A stretch of 64,000 bases of DNA from Adiantum capillus-veneris (lineage: Eukaryota; Streptophyta; Polypodiopsida; Polypodiales; Pteridaceae): positions 55,351,209 through 55,415,208 of the forward strand of contig CM043971.1 in the NCBI GenBank assembly GCA_014529385.2, given 5' to 3'. The translations under genes and the position numbers were made by a program. Every line of letters begins with the position of its first letter. The stretch's first letter is position 1. Below, one piece after another: positions 33,446-46,607 of the stretch. The notes beneath the pieces are model-generated. The model worked only from the letters and a program-made list of their open reading frames with translations, was not told where the DNA came from and did no database searches.

Positions 33446-34620
33446 CTAGGATCGAACTTGAAGTGGTTCATCAGGTGATTCTTGAACACTGGGAGGTGTG
33501 GATTCTTTTGTAGCTTCATGGAGGTCCACTACTATAGATGGAGGCTGTGTAGAAGCTTTTACCTCTATGGATGTATTACATGAGGAGCTAGAAGCTTTAT
33601 GGAACTCCCCCCTTCCTGAGCTAGGTGGAATAAATTGGTTTTGCCTTGGAGCCCAAACTAGCTCTGGACTAGGTGTGTAGCATTCTGTGATCTTTCCCTT
33701 CCCACGGTCTGCCATTGGCTTTAGCGTTACATTGTTTGACTCATATGGATTTGTTGTCGATAGGGAAGGACACATTTTACGTTTAGGTACCCAAATTTGC
33801 TCATTTCCATCATAGTAGCCTTGGGCTTCTAATAGTGGTTTTGGAATCCATCGTGATTTGGTCTTGACTCTCCTAGGGCGCGCTCTTGGTTTTCCCGGGA
33901 AATTTTTTCTTGGAATGGATGCGAGGGTTGAGGTAGTTGGAAGTAAGGCCTTGGGGACCCATTGATATGTACTCTTAGGTCGTGGAGGTTGAGTACTTGC
34001 AATATTACTGCTTGCTGCAACTACAAGTGTTGAAGTGCTAGATTCATGGGTAGCCGGCAAAGACGAGTTAACCACCTTGGCTTGTGAATGCTGGCTATCA
34101 TTCAACTTTGCTAGAGTTTGCAACGTAGGTGACTTTGCTTGAATGATAGGGGTAAGAGTCGGTGGTCGCGTCGTGACAATACCAGTATCCCAATCAATAG
34201 TGCATTTGGTTGCCAACATCCACGTGCATCCCAGGTTTACGTTGCCTTCCATAGCTCCCGTGGGCATGACTAAACCTCTGCACTATGCTTTCATTGTCAT
34301 AGACAACAAGGGTCTGAAGGACTCCAAGAATAGCAGTTTTCTTTTTATTAATGCCCTTGACTTCCATTGTACTCGGGGATAGGGTCTGTTTCCCTAATTG
34401 ACACCAAACTCCATAGGATAAATAATTGTGTTTAGCTCCCGTATCTAATAAGGCATTGTATAGTACTTTCCCATAGGGGCTATTTAGCTCAATTGGGTAT
34501 CGTAGGGGTGGCTCCGATTCTAATGAGTCGTCGTCTGTGTCCTCGAAAAATGCTTGCGTGATTCCCAGATTAGCCTCTCGTTGGCGTCTAAGACGTTGTT
34601 GTCGTTCTCGAGCCTCAACT
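33446..34620 (-). pseudogene. Gypsy-2a post-integrase region: aspartic-protease-like motif and WVPK-rich part
   Basis: Downstream of integrase the coding sequence goes on with YPIELNSPYGKVLYNALLDTGAKHNYLS near 34400-34500. LLDTGA is the retropepsin active-site pattern, so this is a second aspartic-protease-like segment besides the normal one at about 38780. It is followed by a Pro/Ser/Thr-rich part with repeated W(V/I)PK-x-LL units (TYQWVPKALL, SRWIPKPLLEAQGYY, QIWVPKRK). The same arrangement is found in Gypsy-2b. Function unknown; breaks present. Confidence 0.65.
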
Positions 34621-34634
34621 CTTGCTTGGATTTT

Positions 34635-37600
34635 TTAAAGCTCTACTTGTTCCTTGGCAGCCTTCTTTTGATGGATGGCTTGCAACTCTTCCTGGCTTAG
34701 AGGATCATAATATCTTTTGAATTTACTCCCATTAAGGAATCCAATGGTTTCAACTCCATCTAGAGTCTCCACACGAATGGTACCTTGCGGAGTAATTTCA
34801 CACACTCGATATGGTCCCTTACCAGCGTATTTCAATTTCTTATTTTCATTACGTACCCCGTACATAAGAACTTTATCACCAACCTTGATGTCTTTATCCT
34901 TTAAATGGCTATCAAACCACTTCTTTCTCCTATCCTTCTCCACTAGAGCATTTCGCACAGCTAATTGCCTTTATTCATCTAGCCTTTCCAGGATATATAA
35001 TCGCTCCACTAAGGGGTTACCATCCCAACCTTCTTGAGAAGCTACTCGAAGACTAGGAATGACAAACTCCCATGGCATAACTGCTTCTTGGCCATACACC
35101 ATCTTAAACAGTGTGCAATTAATAGCAACTTTATACGCAGTACGATAAGCCCATAAAGCTGATGTAAGCTTTAGGTCCCAATCAGTGCGATGAGCCTCGA
35201 CTGTCTTTGTCAAAATGGAGATGAGAGTTTTGTTGGTACTCTCAGCTTGGCCATTTGCTTGGGGATAATAGGGTGTAGACTTGTGGTGAGATATCATGAA
35301 GTTTGATGTGAGTTCTTTTATTACTTCATTTATAAAATGAGTTCCATTGTCACTCACAAGTTCAAAGGGACATCCAAAACGTGTGATAATGTTCTCAAAG
35401 AGGAACTTAGCTGTTGTTTTTGCATCCGCCTTTCGTGTTGCTTTTGCTTCAGCCCATTTGGTTACATAGTCGGTAGCGACAATGATATATCATGATTGCG
35501 TGTTACGTGCAGCCGGACTAATCGGTCCTACAAAGTCTAAGCCCCACTTTTCAAATGGTTGGGTTACCTTGATGGGATGTAGAGGCATCCTATCCCTTCT
35601 TTGTGGCTTGTTGAAGCGTTGGCATTCATCACATCCCTTTGCAAAAAGTGATGCATCCTTAAACAGAGTGGGCCACCAATAGCCTGACTGTAAGATCTTT
35701 CGGGCAGTCAACTTTCCTGAAAAGTGACCACCAGCTATGCCCATGTGTGCCTCTTGTAGAATATATAAATACTCATCCTCGCGGGCACAACGTCTAAGAA
35801 CATAATCTTTTCCTCTCTTATAGAGAGTTCCAGCCAGTAAGCAATAGGATTCGCATTCCTTGATTAATTTTCGAGCTATATCTTTGCGCAGTTCTTTGGG
35901 TGGAAAACCATTAACTAAGAAGTTAACAATCTTTTCACTCCATTCAGGCATTGTCTCAACAATGAACAAAGGAGTATCAGGCAATTCATCATCAACCCCC
36001 ATAGGAGCTTCGCCATTAGGGATACGAGATAAATGATCCGCCATGACATGTTTCCTCCCAGGCCTCACAACAACGGTGAAGTCAAACTCAAGAAGAATTA
36101 ACAACCATCGTGTAATTCGACCTGTGGAACACGGCTTGTTTACCAAATATAGCAATGCTTGATGATCAACATAAAACACAAACTTGGTAGCAAGAAGGTA
36201 ATAGCGAAATTTCTTTACTGTGTAAATCATAGCTAGACCTTCGCGCTCTGTAGTAGTGTAGTTCATCTCAGCATCATTTAATTGGCGACTTGCAAAGCTA
36301 ATAGGGTAGTCCAATTTATGTTCTCCTGGTTGAGTTAGAACACACCCAATAGCAAAATTTGATGCATCAATATGCACATGAAAAGGTACATTCCAATCAG
36401 GTGTTCGCATGATTGGAGCACTTGTTAGGGCCTTCTTTAATAACTCATAAGATTAATGACATTCTTCCGTCCAGTGAAACTCGATAAGAAGCTTGTACAA
36501 TGGACGCGCTATCTTGGCAAAGTTTAAAATAAACCTTCGATAATAACCAACATGGCCCATAAATCTTTGAACTCCTTTATAGTTAGTAGGTGGTGGCAAA
36601 TCGGCAATGGCTTTAATCTTACTCTCATCTGTGGATATCCCGTTCTTGGACACTATATGCCCTAGAATGACTCCATGCTTAACCCAAAATTGGCATTTGA
36701 AAGGGTTCAATGAGATGCGATAAAATCTGCACCTTTCAAATATTTTTCGTAGATATAACAAATGCTTCTCCCAAGAAGAATAAACACAAAGGTCGTCTAG
36801 GAAAGCTTCACAAAACTCCCTTAGAAATTCTTTAAACGCAGCGTTTATTAATCGTTGGAATGTAGCAGGGGAATTCGTTAAGCCAAAAGCCATAACACGA
36901 AATGCAAACACTCCAAACTCTGTGATAAAAGCAGTTTTAGCTTGGACCTCTAATGCAATTGTGATTTGATTGTAACCAGAGTAGCCATCTAAAAAGCTAT
37001 AAGCCTCCTTGCCCGCAACTCTTTCAAGCACATGTTCTGAATATGGCAAGGGATAATGATCTCTCCTAGTGGTTGCATTAACTTTCTTGAGGTCCACGCA
37101 CACTCTTAGTTTCCCATTCTTTTTTGGCACAATGACTATTGGAGAAACCCATTCTGAGTGCTCAATAGGGTATATGAATCCACATTGGATAAGTTTTTCA
37201 ATCTCCTCTTGTACAATTTTGGGGTACTTAGGATTCATTGGATAGGGTCGTTGCTGGACGGGTTTAGTAGTGTTGATCATGGGAATTGTATGTTGCACCA
37301 CAGAAGATGGAACGCCCTTCATGTCATGATATGTCCAAGCAAAGATATCCTTGTATTCCTTGAGGAGCTCCTTAAGTACAGCCTCTTCAGTTTCGGTAAG
37401 GTCTTGAGCAATAAAGACTGGTTTAGACTCCTCACCTGGTTTTGCTAATTCTATCTCTTTAACTACCGTTGGACCATCATAGACTCCACTGCTTCCATTG
37501 GTAGGTATTCGTTGGGCTTTGGCATACACAACCTTTCGCTCCCCCGTGGTATAAGATTTAAAATGTTCAGGAGCCGTATGTAAGTCAGCAGGCTCTTGTC

Positions 37601-40600
37601 CTGACGGAGACCTTTCTTTTAGTTCTGCCTCCTTTTGTTGTTGTGCTAACTCTCGGTTTTGAAGTCTTCTTATAGTTCGACTCAATTTCGGCTCTGTAAC
37701 CTCCAATTGAGCGAGGTCAATGGGTCGCGGGCTGCACCACATGACACTCTGGAGATGTTCACCCCAATTGTCTACTAGCTTTCGATGAGCATCACATGCC
37801 CCTAGATAGCTAAGCCATTCTGCAGTAATTCTTTCCTTGTTTATCCTAGCTCTCACATTTGCTCGATATCGTCGTCTCTTATATGACCTTTGTTTCTTGT
37901 TAAGGTTTTGATTTTGGTAAATGTTTGAACTCGACTCGCTTGATAGGTCTTCGCTTGTATCTTCTTCACTCTCATATAAATTACCATAGATGGTCGTACT
38001 AGACCTTGAGTGTTCAGTTTCTATACTTGGCTCACTCGATGTTTCCTCAGGTTCTGAATCCATTTCTCCCTGAGATTCCGTTTCTGATGTGTATTGGCCT
38101 GAAGTCTTTGAGGAATCATCGGTTTCACTCTCAGGTAGGTGTGCCTCTTTCTTATCATCGGATGTTACATGCGCTACACCTAACATGTTTACTAGTGCAA
38201 AGTGTGGTATCTCTTCCCCATCTGGTGTTACCCAGGTTGTTCCTCTAGCTCCCCATGTATCTATAGTTGCCGCTAGGTGTACCCAATCGACATTGTCTGA
38301 CTCAGCCATTCCGGATAGGATATCCATATAAGGAGAGTTCTCCCCAATATCCGTGTCTTCGTTACACGTGTAACAATATTGTAATGGAGCTGAGTGAATT
38401 GTTGTGTCTGATCGATTATCAATGATGAATTTATTTCCTAGAGGATGCGTTCGACCACTTAAAAGATCAACTCGAATGACAGAGTCTTGGAACTGTAAGT
38501 AGATGTGGTTTTTGGACCAGTCATGCACCATTTTTGCTTCCCTCATGAATGGAGTCCCTAAGATAATCTCAAATGACATAGGATGCTTGGAAAAATCCAT
38601 AACAATGAAAGTCTGCCTTACCTTGTGTCCCAAGACCTTGATTCTGAGATCCTTTAGCATTCCAATAGGCGTAACAATAGATCCATTAGCCATTTTTACC
38701 ACTACGCTTGTGGCTTCAAGGTGAGGTCGCCCCATAGACTCCCAACAACTCTTTGTCACCATGCTGACTCCCGCACCACCGTCAAGGACCCCCTTTACAG
38801 TTAATCCTTTAGTAGTGATTGGTAGAGTAGCATTAGATTCATCACCTTCAAAGTATTGCCCCAATTTGTTAACGGGTACTTCAATTACAGATTCATGTCC
38901 CGCTAGGTCAGATGGTGGTGCTAAATGTTCCTCATCATTCATTACTGAGTCAGGTTTGTTCATATGTGCAAACTGTGGTAATCCGGCCTGTAATTCTCCA
39001 TTGAGGAAGGCTCGAAGAGCTGAGACTAGCTCGGGGTCTTTATATAGTTTGGACATGATGGTGGTTCTAACTTCTGAAGACATGAAATCCATCAATTTGG
39101 CAACATTTAATGGCATCTTGTGGGACGTAGGACCCTGACAAGAGAATGGTGAAGATGGAATCTCCACTTCCTCAAGGGGGTCGGGTATTCCCTCACCAAA
39201 CATTCTCTCTAGTAGGAAAGGTGTGTGTCCACTTTCAGATGTCCTACCCTCACTCTCTTCCCGAATGATACTGGGTATAGCTAACGGCCTGTAGTTCTTG
39301 TGAGGTTGAACTTGTGTGGGAAACACTGTGTCCGACATCTGGATATGTTTGGGTTCAGGTTCTAATGTTCGTTGAGTTTCTTCCACCAAACCCCTCAGTT
39401 GTTGGACTCGTTCAATTTCCACTGTTGGGTTTGGATAGGTTCCAATCTTTCTCTTGCAATCCTCATTTTTTGTCTCTCGTGGCTTATCTTGGGGGTTCGC
39501 AATTGGGTGGTTTAACTTTGAATACTCTTTTGGTGTTCGTCGTAATTCCCTCTTGTGATCCTCCTCACTGGCTTTTTCCTTTGTAGTAATAGTTTTGGTC
39601 TCCGTGGTCTCTATCGAATCTGAGTCATCCTCAGGGTCATTCATATACACGGGATCCTCTCCTGTCCCTATGTTAGTCTTTGAACTAGGTTTTGAGCTAG
39701 AAGCATTAAGGGATTTCTTTCTTCGTGTTTTCTTCTTTCTCGCTCGGCCAATGGATGCAGCATCTCTCTCTTTGAGGATGTAATTTTGCTTTTGGAGCAT
39801 CGACCGTATGAGTGCATTCACTGATGCTATGTTTATAGTTGGTGGTGTCCCATCAACAATCTCTATTAAGTTCAATGGTGTGATTTTCGGTGCGTTTGGA
39901 TTGTTAGGATACTGTGCGATCAAATGATCTATGCCACAACAATTACAAATGAGTATTGGCATTGCCAATGCACTCCCTTGACTTGTTTGCATTAGTGCAG
40001 CATTCTTTTGCATTCTAATGGGGCACTCAGCTACTCGATGTGGTCCACCACATTCGTAGCACTGAAGAGGTGGTCTCCTGGAAAAACTATTAATGTTTTG
40101 GCCTCTTGATGCTAGCGCAGTAGCTTGATATACCAGTTTGATTTGTCCCCAATGGTCTTCCATATAGTACATGGGACACTCCTCAAGCATGTCGACTCCA
40201 TAGGTGATACTAGGGTCTATGTCCCCTTCGCAATCTACATAAGTACTAGATGACTCGCAACCTATTTGGTTCATAGGTGTAACTCTTGGATGAGGGGGTT
40301 GCGGTCCTAGCACTGGAGGTGGCAACGGTGTGGTTTGGACCACATTTTGGGTTCTAGGGACCATGTGCTGTAATGGCAACTGTTGCTCCATGGGTGGGGT
40401 AGGCATCAATGCAGGAACTCGAGGTGAGTTTGCCCAAGCTATAGGGGGTCTATTTTCCATGATGCGTTTAAGCATTAGGCAATCCTTCGCTTGATGGCCA
40501 TACCTACCACAAGCGTTACAAGTCCCGTTAAACTTTACTCTGAAAGTAGGGCATTCACTCGTAGTATGTGGGCCCAAGCAAATTGAGCACCATTGTTGCT

Positions 40601-40994
40601 CCCTTCTTGGATACATGTGAGTGTTTTGTGGAGCACGATTACCCCTAAGGCTTTCTTGGATGGCCTTGGTGAGATCTGCCAAAGTCATCTCAGATATCGT
40701 TTGCTCTTTCACGATTGGTTTTATCTTCATTAGCTCATGCCCTGATGCTTGCGAGCTACTTGACTTTGGCTCGACAGACACTCTTTCTCCTGCAATCATT
40801 AAATTATCCTCCAATTGGATTGCATTCATGGTGACTGCTTCCCAAGTAGTGATACCTTTAATGACTAGGCCATTATAGATACTTTCATGTCGTAGTCCCC
40901 TAATGAATCTATCGAGCAATTGGTTGTTTTTGAATCGCTCGTTTGGATTGCATCGAGAATTCAAATTCTTTAGGCGACTAATGAAGTCTCTCAT
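34635..40994 (-). pseudogene. Gypsy-2a gag end and pol (protease, RT, RNase H, integrase)
   Basis: Read on the minus strand from 40994: zinc knuckles (CNACGRYGHQAKDC near 40500, CYECGGPHRVAEC near 40050), a long charged linker, aspartic protease (GVLDGGAGVSMVT near 38780), reverse transcriptase (CVDLKKVNATTRRDHYPLP near 37070; AFLDDLCVYS near 36800), RNase H (HIDASNFAIGCVL near 36370; YVDHQALLYLVN near 36150) and integrase (HHKSTPYYPQANGQAES near 35260). The LDGGA form of the protease is less usual than DTGA. No chromodomain follows integrase. It has several breaks. Confidence 0.9.
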
Positions 40995-41021
40995 GGATTC
41001 ACCTTCTTCTCGTTGGGCTTT

Positions 41022-42731
41022 CTAGAGCTGAGAGGCTACACCCCAAAGTACTCCCTCTCGTATGTATTCTTTTAAGAACAGTCTCCTAAGAGTAGAGTAG
41101 ATCGTTTTCTCTTCTACTCTTAAGGTTCTATACCAATCTCCAGCCTTTCCGCTTAGGGTCAAACTCAAAGCCTTACACTTATGTAGCTCATTGTGCTCTT
41201 CCAAGGAATCGCACACATGTTCAAAGACTTCCATATGCTTTCTAGCATCTCCGTCTCCACTGAATTTCTGTGTGAGCCTAGCTACTTGAACTGCCTTGCT
41301 CCTAGGCTCTCTATCAGGTGCACTACGCATGTTTTCCGCAATAGAGCGACCGATAGTTTGAGAAAATGCTGCCAAATCTCCTATTTGAGCAGGTATAATG
41401 GGTGTATGTGCTCCTGGAACCACATGTGAGATGGGAGTTGGCCTTGGCCTTGGCATACGCGCGGCTCTTGGGTCCCAAATTTCGTATGGTGGTGTACCAG
41501 ACGGTGGTCCAAAGTTTACAGGCGTGGCCCTAGGCATAGGGGGTGCCTGATATGGCATGTTATTATTAAATGGCATGGCTCCACTTGTATAAGAGCTTGG
41601 ATAATTCCATTGTGGATTGTAAGCTCTTGGAATAATCGGAGGTGTAGGAGCTACATGAGACTGAGGTACGACAGGTGCACATGATTGATACATACATGTA
41701 GGTATAGTTGGGGGCATTGTGCTACTAGGCATCGGCGCAGTGTTAACAAATGAACTCCATGGTGTACTTCTTGTCATGCTCACCATTGGGATATGCATGG
41801 TAGCCGTAGTGTCATTAAGAGAAAGATGAGCTAGATCTGGGAAGGTAAAGCTGCCACTTGTGGGCTCAGATCGTACTGAGGCTCCTGGCGAAACAACATA
41901 TGGAGGATCAATGGGGCTCACTGAGGGAGTCTCCATTTGTGACAGGGTTGGTTGGTTGGCCTTTCCCGTATCCAAGAATCTCATTAGGCCTGTTGAAGGC
42001 ATGTTGATCCTTGTGTTCTGTCTTTCTAACTCGACAATCCTATGGAGGACATCACAGACTTTCTGTTGTTGCTCATCTATGCTAGTAGCACCCGATGTGG
42101 ATTGTAGAACATCTAACCAACCCACATGATAGGTGTGTCCTGTGTACCGATCAGTTAAAGCTTCTACTTGTAGGTCATACTTCCAATTTTCGTTTAGGAA
42201 TATCCCATCTAGGCCTGGCGTGCTGGAGGTTTCCCTTGAAGTGGAAGCATTATTGCTCCCCATAGCTTGCCCCTCCGTGACTGCTACCTTGGGAGCACTC
42301 GGTTGCTCGGCTGGCATGATTGTTGTCATAGGAGCCTTTGCTTTCAGGGCTCAACTTTGTTCTAGCCTTCGTAGGTTCTCAATTTCCCTCTCCCTTGTTG
42401 CTTGCATATAGCGTTCGATCTCTTGTACTTCGGCAAGACTCCTACCATCTGGTAGTAAAACCTCAAAGGGAGATAGTCCTAAAGGATCAGAAGGTGCAAT
42501 GGATGGAACATTCACATGCACACTCTCAAGAAGCATAGGGTCCATTTTAGGCATGAATGACGAATTTACTTCCCCACTCCCTTCATCTATTTCATTAACC
42601 GCATGTTCGGAGCGAGTAGCTCTACTAAGGGTCTCTTTTAAGCGGCTAAACACGCTGGACCCGGGCCGTGGGCCCATGGCATGCATGTCTTGACTTGAAC
42701 TATCAGGGTTTGGTGTAGGATACCCCTCCAT
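41022..42731 (-). pseudogene. Gypsy-2a gag, N-terminal part
   Basis: Begins MEGYPTPNPDSSSQDMH. A long Pro/Ser/Thr/Met-rich stretch precedes the Gag core (ARLTQKFSGDGDARKHMEVFEHVCDSL, KAGDWYRTLRVEE near 41100-41290). The same sequence is found, shifted, in Gypsy-2b at 62440-63990. Gag of this family is large for a plant Gypsy. Confidence 0.85.
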
Positions 42732-43967
42732 GACTTTGTAGTCAGAGGAAGAATCACTAGACGCGATATGAAGATCTTAAGTCACGCTACCTTGAGTCCC
42801 GGTCGAAGGTCCAGAACCTAGGGTGGAGGAATAATGGATACCCGCATAAATGGAGGCACTACCAATATGCTCGTGCTCTAACACTCGTCCAGAGCGTAGG
42901 TTCATATGACTTGGATCCCCTAGAAGTGTCAGTGAGGGCCCGTGAAGGCTGCTCACCTAGTAATTTTGGGTGTTTTGCAACCCAAGTCTTTTCTTATTTA
43001 TTTATTTTTTGATTTTTTGGTCCTTTTTTTCTGACCTAGCTATAGAATAGAACGTATGATAGCTCAAAACGAGCGTCTCGGTCAGAGGGACATGTCGTGC
43101 TTTACAGCTCTCCGTTTGGTCACTTTATGCCCTCAGAATCCCTAAAACCGTCAATTTCTAGTAGGAAACTAGGCCCACATTAGAAAGTCTAAGGGTGCAA
43201 GTGGGAAGAGAAGGGAGGAGAGTGGAGGACTTGCCCCACATGCTCTCATTCCCTCTTGAGGGGGTAGGGTATATATATAAGAGTGAGTCTAGAATATATC
43301 AAAAGACTGAGGACTGAGGCCAGGTCCTGGGCTTGGGATCCCGATCCCGATCAAAATTTTAGTGTAGCCCCCCAGTCACTCACGCTTAAATATTTTTGGT
43401 TTTTTTTTAATTTTTTAATTTTTTAATTTTTTAATTTTTTTACTTTTTTTTTGGGCAATGACCGCGCGCGGTTTAGGTGAGGTTTAGGTGACCCTTTCTT
43501 GGCCACACACACTCTCATCTACCTAACCTCCCAGTCAACAGCTCACAGACAGCTCACTACCTTATCTACTTACTAACAGTGCTGCTAACCACTGACTAAT
43601 CTGTTAACTGCTTACTGACAGTGAGCTAACTGTCCAGCTACTTCCTCTCTCACTACCTTATTGTGCAAAGACTGCGTGCAGCCAAACCTTGACAGAAAAC
43701 TGTGTACAGACTGTGTGCAAACAGAAATTGCTAATTGCCTTCCTACTTATTCATTCACTGCAAACAAGCTAACGACTACTAATTGTGCAAAGACTGTGTG
43801 CAAACAGAAAACACAACATTATGCAGAAATCACAGAACTTGCAGACAACACAGAAATTAACAACTTACAGAAAAACAACTCATTCCTCTTGCTCTTCCTC
43901 TTCTTTCCTACTACAAACAACTTATAGAAGAAGCACAAAGTGCCTCTTGGGCTTAGTGCAGGGCGAT
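42732..43967 (-). other. Gypsy-2a leader between primer site and gag
   Basis: About 1.2 kb with poly(T/A) slippage tracts near 43390-43455 and short repeats such as TGCAAAGACTGTGTGCAAACAG. No gene supported. Confidence 0.75.
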
Positions 43968-43989
43968 TCCCCGGCAACGACGCCAAAAA
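43968..43989 (-). other. Primer binding site of Gypsy-2a
   Basis: On the minus strand, TGGCGTCGTTGCCGGGGA lies just inside the 5' LTR, close to the TGGCGCCGTTGCCGGGGA site of many plant Gypsy elements. It differs from the initiator-Met site used by the other elements here. Confidence 0.75.
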
Positions 43990-44574
43990 TGTGCGCTCCT
44001 TGCCGCACTGTCGAAGCAAGGGACTTGCCGATACACCGTGTGCGAGCCACAAATGGCTCCAAGCACACAACAAGACTAATCTAGCAAGCTCAAGAGAGCA
44101 AAGGGTGTGTCACTCACCGCTCTACGCTCGCCTTCGTGGTGGATTCCTCGCCGCGATGAAGAAGAAGATGCAGTCGTGCCGCGCTCAACCGCTTCGCCGC
44201 CGTCGTGCCTTCGTAATGCTCGATCGCACACACACTCTCCCTCTCTCTCTCTCACACATACACACACACACAAGGAGGTGAAGAAGAAGAAGATGGAGAT
44301 GGAGATGGAGCAAGAGCACTCTTCTATTGCACAAATGAGAGAATGAGTGAATTTTAGGTTTAGTTGGCTTTTATATGAGCTCACCCCATTCACACTTGGG
44401 CGCCCATGCTTAGCCAACTAATCCCTTGAATGTTCCAGTTAGAGTGCGCCTCTCATCGTCGATCACTCTTACCCTTTTCCTATTGGTCCGACAAGCCCGG
44501 TACCTGACTCTACCAAATACATAATACACGTCTGTTGTAGGTGATGGGGTGTTCGTGAGCCGTGAGGGTTAACA
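43990..44574 (-). repeat. 5' LTR of Gypsy-2a
   Basis: 585 bp, nearly identical to 30681-31271. CACTA follows at 44575-44579. Confidence 0.95.
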
Positions 44575-44579
44575 CACTA

Positions 44580-46252
44580 TTTATTGGGGACTCCTTTCAT
44601 TCTGCGAACGGATCACCAAAGTCTTAAGTACTTTATGACGCAGACCAAGATCTCCGACAAACAAATGAGGTGGGCAAATTTCCTTTCACAATTTCATTTT
44701 CATATTGCTCACATTGCTGGCAAGCATAATCAAGTAGCTGATGCACTCTCAAGACGGCCGAGAGTGAATGCGGTTTCCATAGCAACTCACAATGATCTAT
44801 CTTCAATGATAGATGAGTATGCTATTGATCCCGATTTTAGAGATGTGATTTCAGCCCTTGCATTAGGGAAGAAAGAAGAACCATTTACCTTACAAGATGG
44901 TTATCTTCTCTATGGCAATAGACCGTGTGTTACTAACTCACTACGTGAGAAAGTAATGTATGAATCTCATGCTCCACCTTATGCGGGGCATAGAGGGATT
45001 CAGTCTACCTTAAAGGGAATTGAAACATATTTCTATTGGCCTACCATGAAAGTGAACATACAAGAGTATGTTTCTAAATGTGTGGTATACCAAAAGACAA
45101 AATTTGATAGAGAGAAGCAACTTGGATTGCTTCAACCCTTGCCAATCCCTAATTCACCATGGGAGAGCATATCCATGGATTTTATCTTTGGATTGCCTAA
45201 GTCTATCCATGGGAATACGGGAATATGGACGATAGTAGACACGTTCAGTAAACAAGCTCATTTTATACCTGTCAAAAAGACTATCAAAGCCCATCAAATG
45301 GCAACCCTCTTCATTTCACAAATTTTCAAGTACCATGGCTTACCAATGTCCATAGTGTCGGATAGAGATCCTAGAATGACCAGTAATTTCTGGAAGGGTC
45401 TCTTTGAGAATTTAGGGACAAGGCTAAACTTCTCTTCAGCCTATCATCCACAAACGGATGGCCAAAGTGAAATAGCTAACCTAACCATTCTCTATCTACT
45501 AAAAGCCTATGTAACGGAAGTAGATCAAAGATCCCAACGGGAGAAGTACTTACCCTTAGTGGAGTATGCTTACAATAACACTGTACATACTTCCACGGGA
45601 AAAGCACCTTTCGAGGTAATTGAGGGAAGATCAAAAAGTCCCTTGCTACTTAAGGTACATGGGAACTCGCTGCAGATGAGTATAGCCGAGACCTACAAGA
45701 ATCTTTCAAAAGATTAAGGATGCTATCTCTATCTCACAGCAAAGGCAAAAGGGTGCTGCTAACAAGCAGAGAAGAGCCCAAGCCTTTAAAGAAAACGATT
45801 GGGTCTTGTTAAAGTTTCGCAAGGCTCGATTAAGGCACACGACGGGCAAGAATCCTACGGGCCACCAAAAGTACTATGCTAAACTAGCAAAAAGGTACTA
45901 TGGTCCCTTTCAGATTCTTCGGCCAATCAATGAGATGGCGTATCAACTCAAGTTGCCCAATCATTGGCTCATACACAATGATTTTCATGTGAGCCTATTA
46001 AAGCCTTACAAAGGAGAGCCACCTCAAGAACCAACTATTGAAGACCCACCGGAGATCGAGGACCAAGAGGAGGTGCTGCAGCCCGAGTCCATTCTCCGAC
46101 ATGAAGACAAGGTACTAAGAGGCGGTAAGACTATCCGACGATATCTTATTAAGTTTAAGAATTATCCTTTTGAAGATGCTAGATGGATGCAAGGCATACA
46201 ATTAAAGGATAACCTAAACCTTGTCAATTCTTACAATGCTTCCCAAGAGTAA
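44580..46252 (+). pseudogene. Gypsy-1 RNase H end, integrase and chromodomain-like end
   Basis: Resumes after Gypsy-2a with the end of RNase H (LRTDHQSLKYFM; HNQVADALSRRP near 44730), integrase with HAPPYAGHRG near 44970 and the core (SMDFIFGLPKS near 45175; FSSAYHPQTDGQSE near 45430), and a C-terminal part with PESILRHEDKVL and YLIKFKNYPFEDARWM near 46085-46195, which fits a divergent chromodomain. This last part places the element among chromoviruses. Confidence 0.9.
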
Positions 46253-46607
46253 GTAAATGTACAAAATGTTAAAAATGAACAAAGTTTTTGTCTTATAAGA
46301 CTCTCTTTTTCTTTATTGTGCACAAAAATGAAGTAGTATGCATGCTTAGATCAAGTTTGTGGAGACAACGTGTCCCAAACACCAAGTAGAGCTTGTCACT
46401 CTACTATGGAAGACTGATAGGACTAATGTGCAGACATGCTTGCGGCAGCCTCAGGCTCTCAAGCGCCAAATGGACTAGTCATCCATTGTGGAATGATGTC
46501 GTAGGGTAACATAGGGATCCTCTACCCGCTAAGAAAAGGACTCATGAATATGCTTTATCTTCTCTACACCATAGTCGAGGACGACTATGATGTTAAGAGA
46601 GAGGTAA
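46253..46607 (+). other. Gypsy-1 3' untranslated stretch with purine tract
   Basis: About 350 bp without a gene. It ends in TAAGAGAGAGGTAA, the purine tract just before the 3' LTR. Confidence 0.75.

Larger units (their letters stand above)
30681..44574 (-). mobile_element. Gypsy-2a, large minus-strand Gypsy element with extra 3' coding region
   Basis: 13,894 bp, both LTRs present (591 and 585 bp, about seven substitutions plus a CT-repeat length change by eye), flanked by CACTA. On the minus strand it has a GGCG..GTTGCCGGGGA primer site, gag with several zinc knuckles, protease, RT, RNase H, integrase without a chromodomain, and then about 2 kb of further coding sequence before the 3' LTR. 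It is inserted in the RNase H region of Gypsy-1. Several breaks are visible. Confidence 0.94.
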
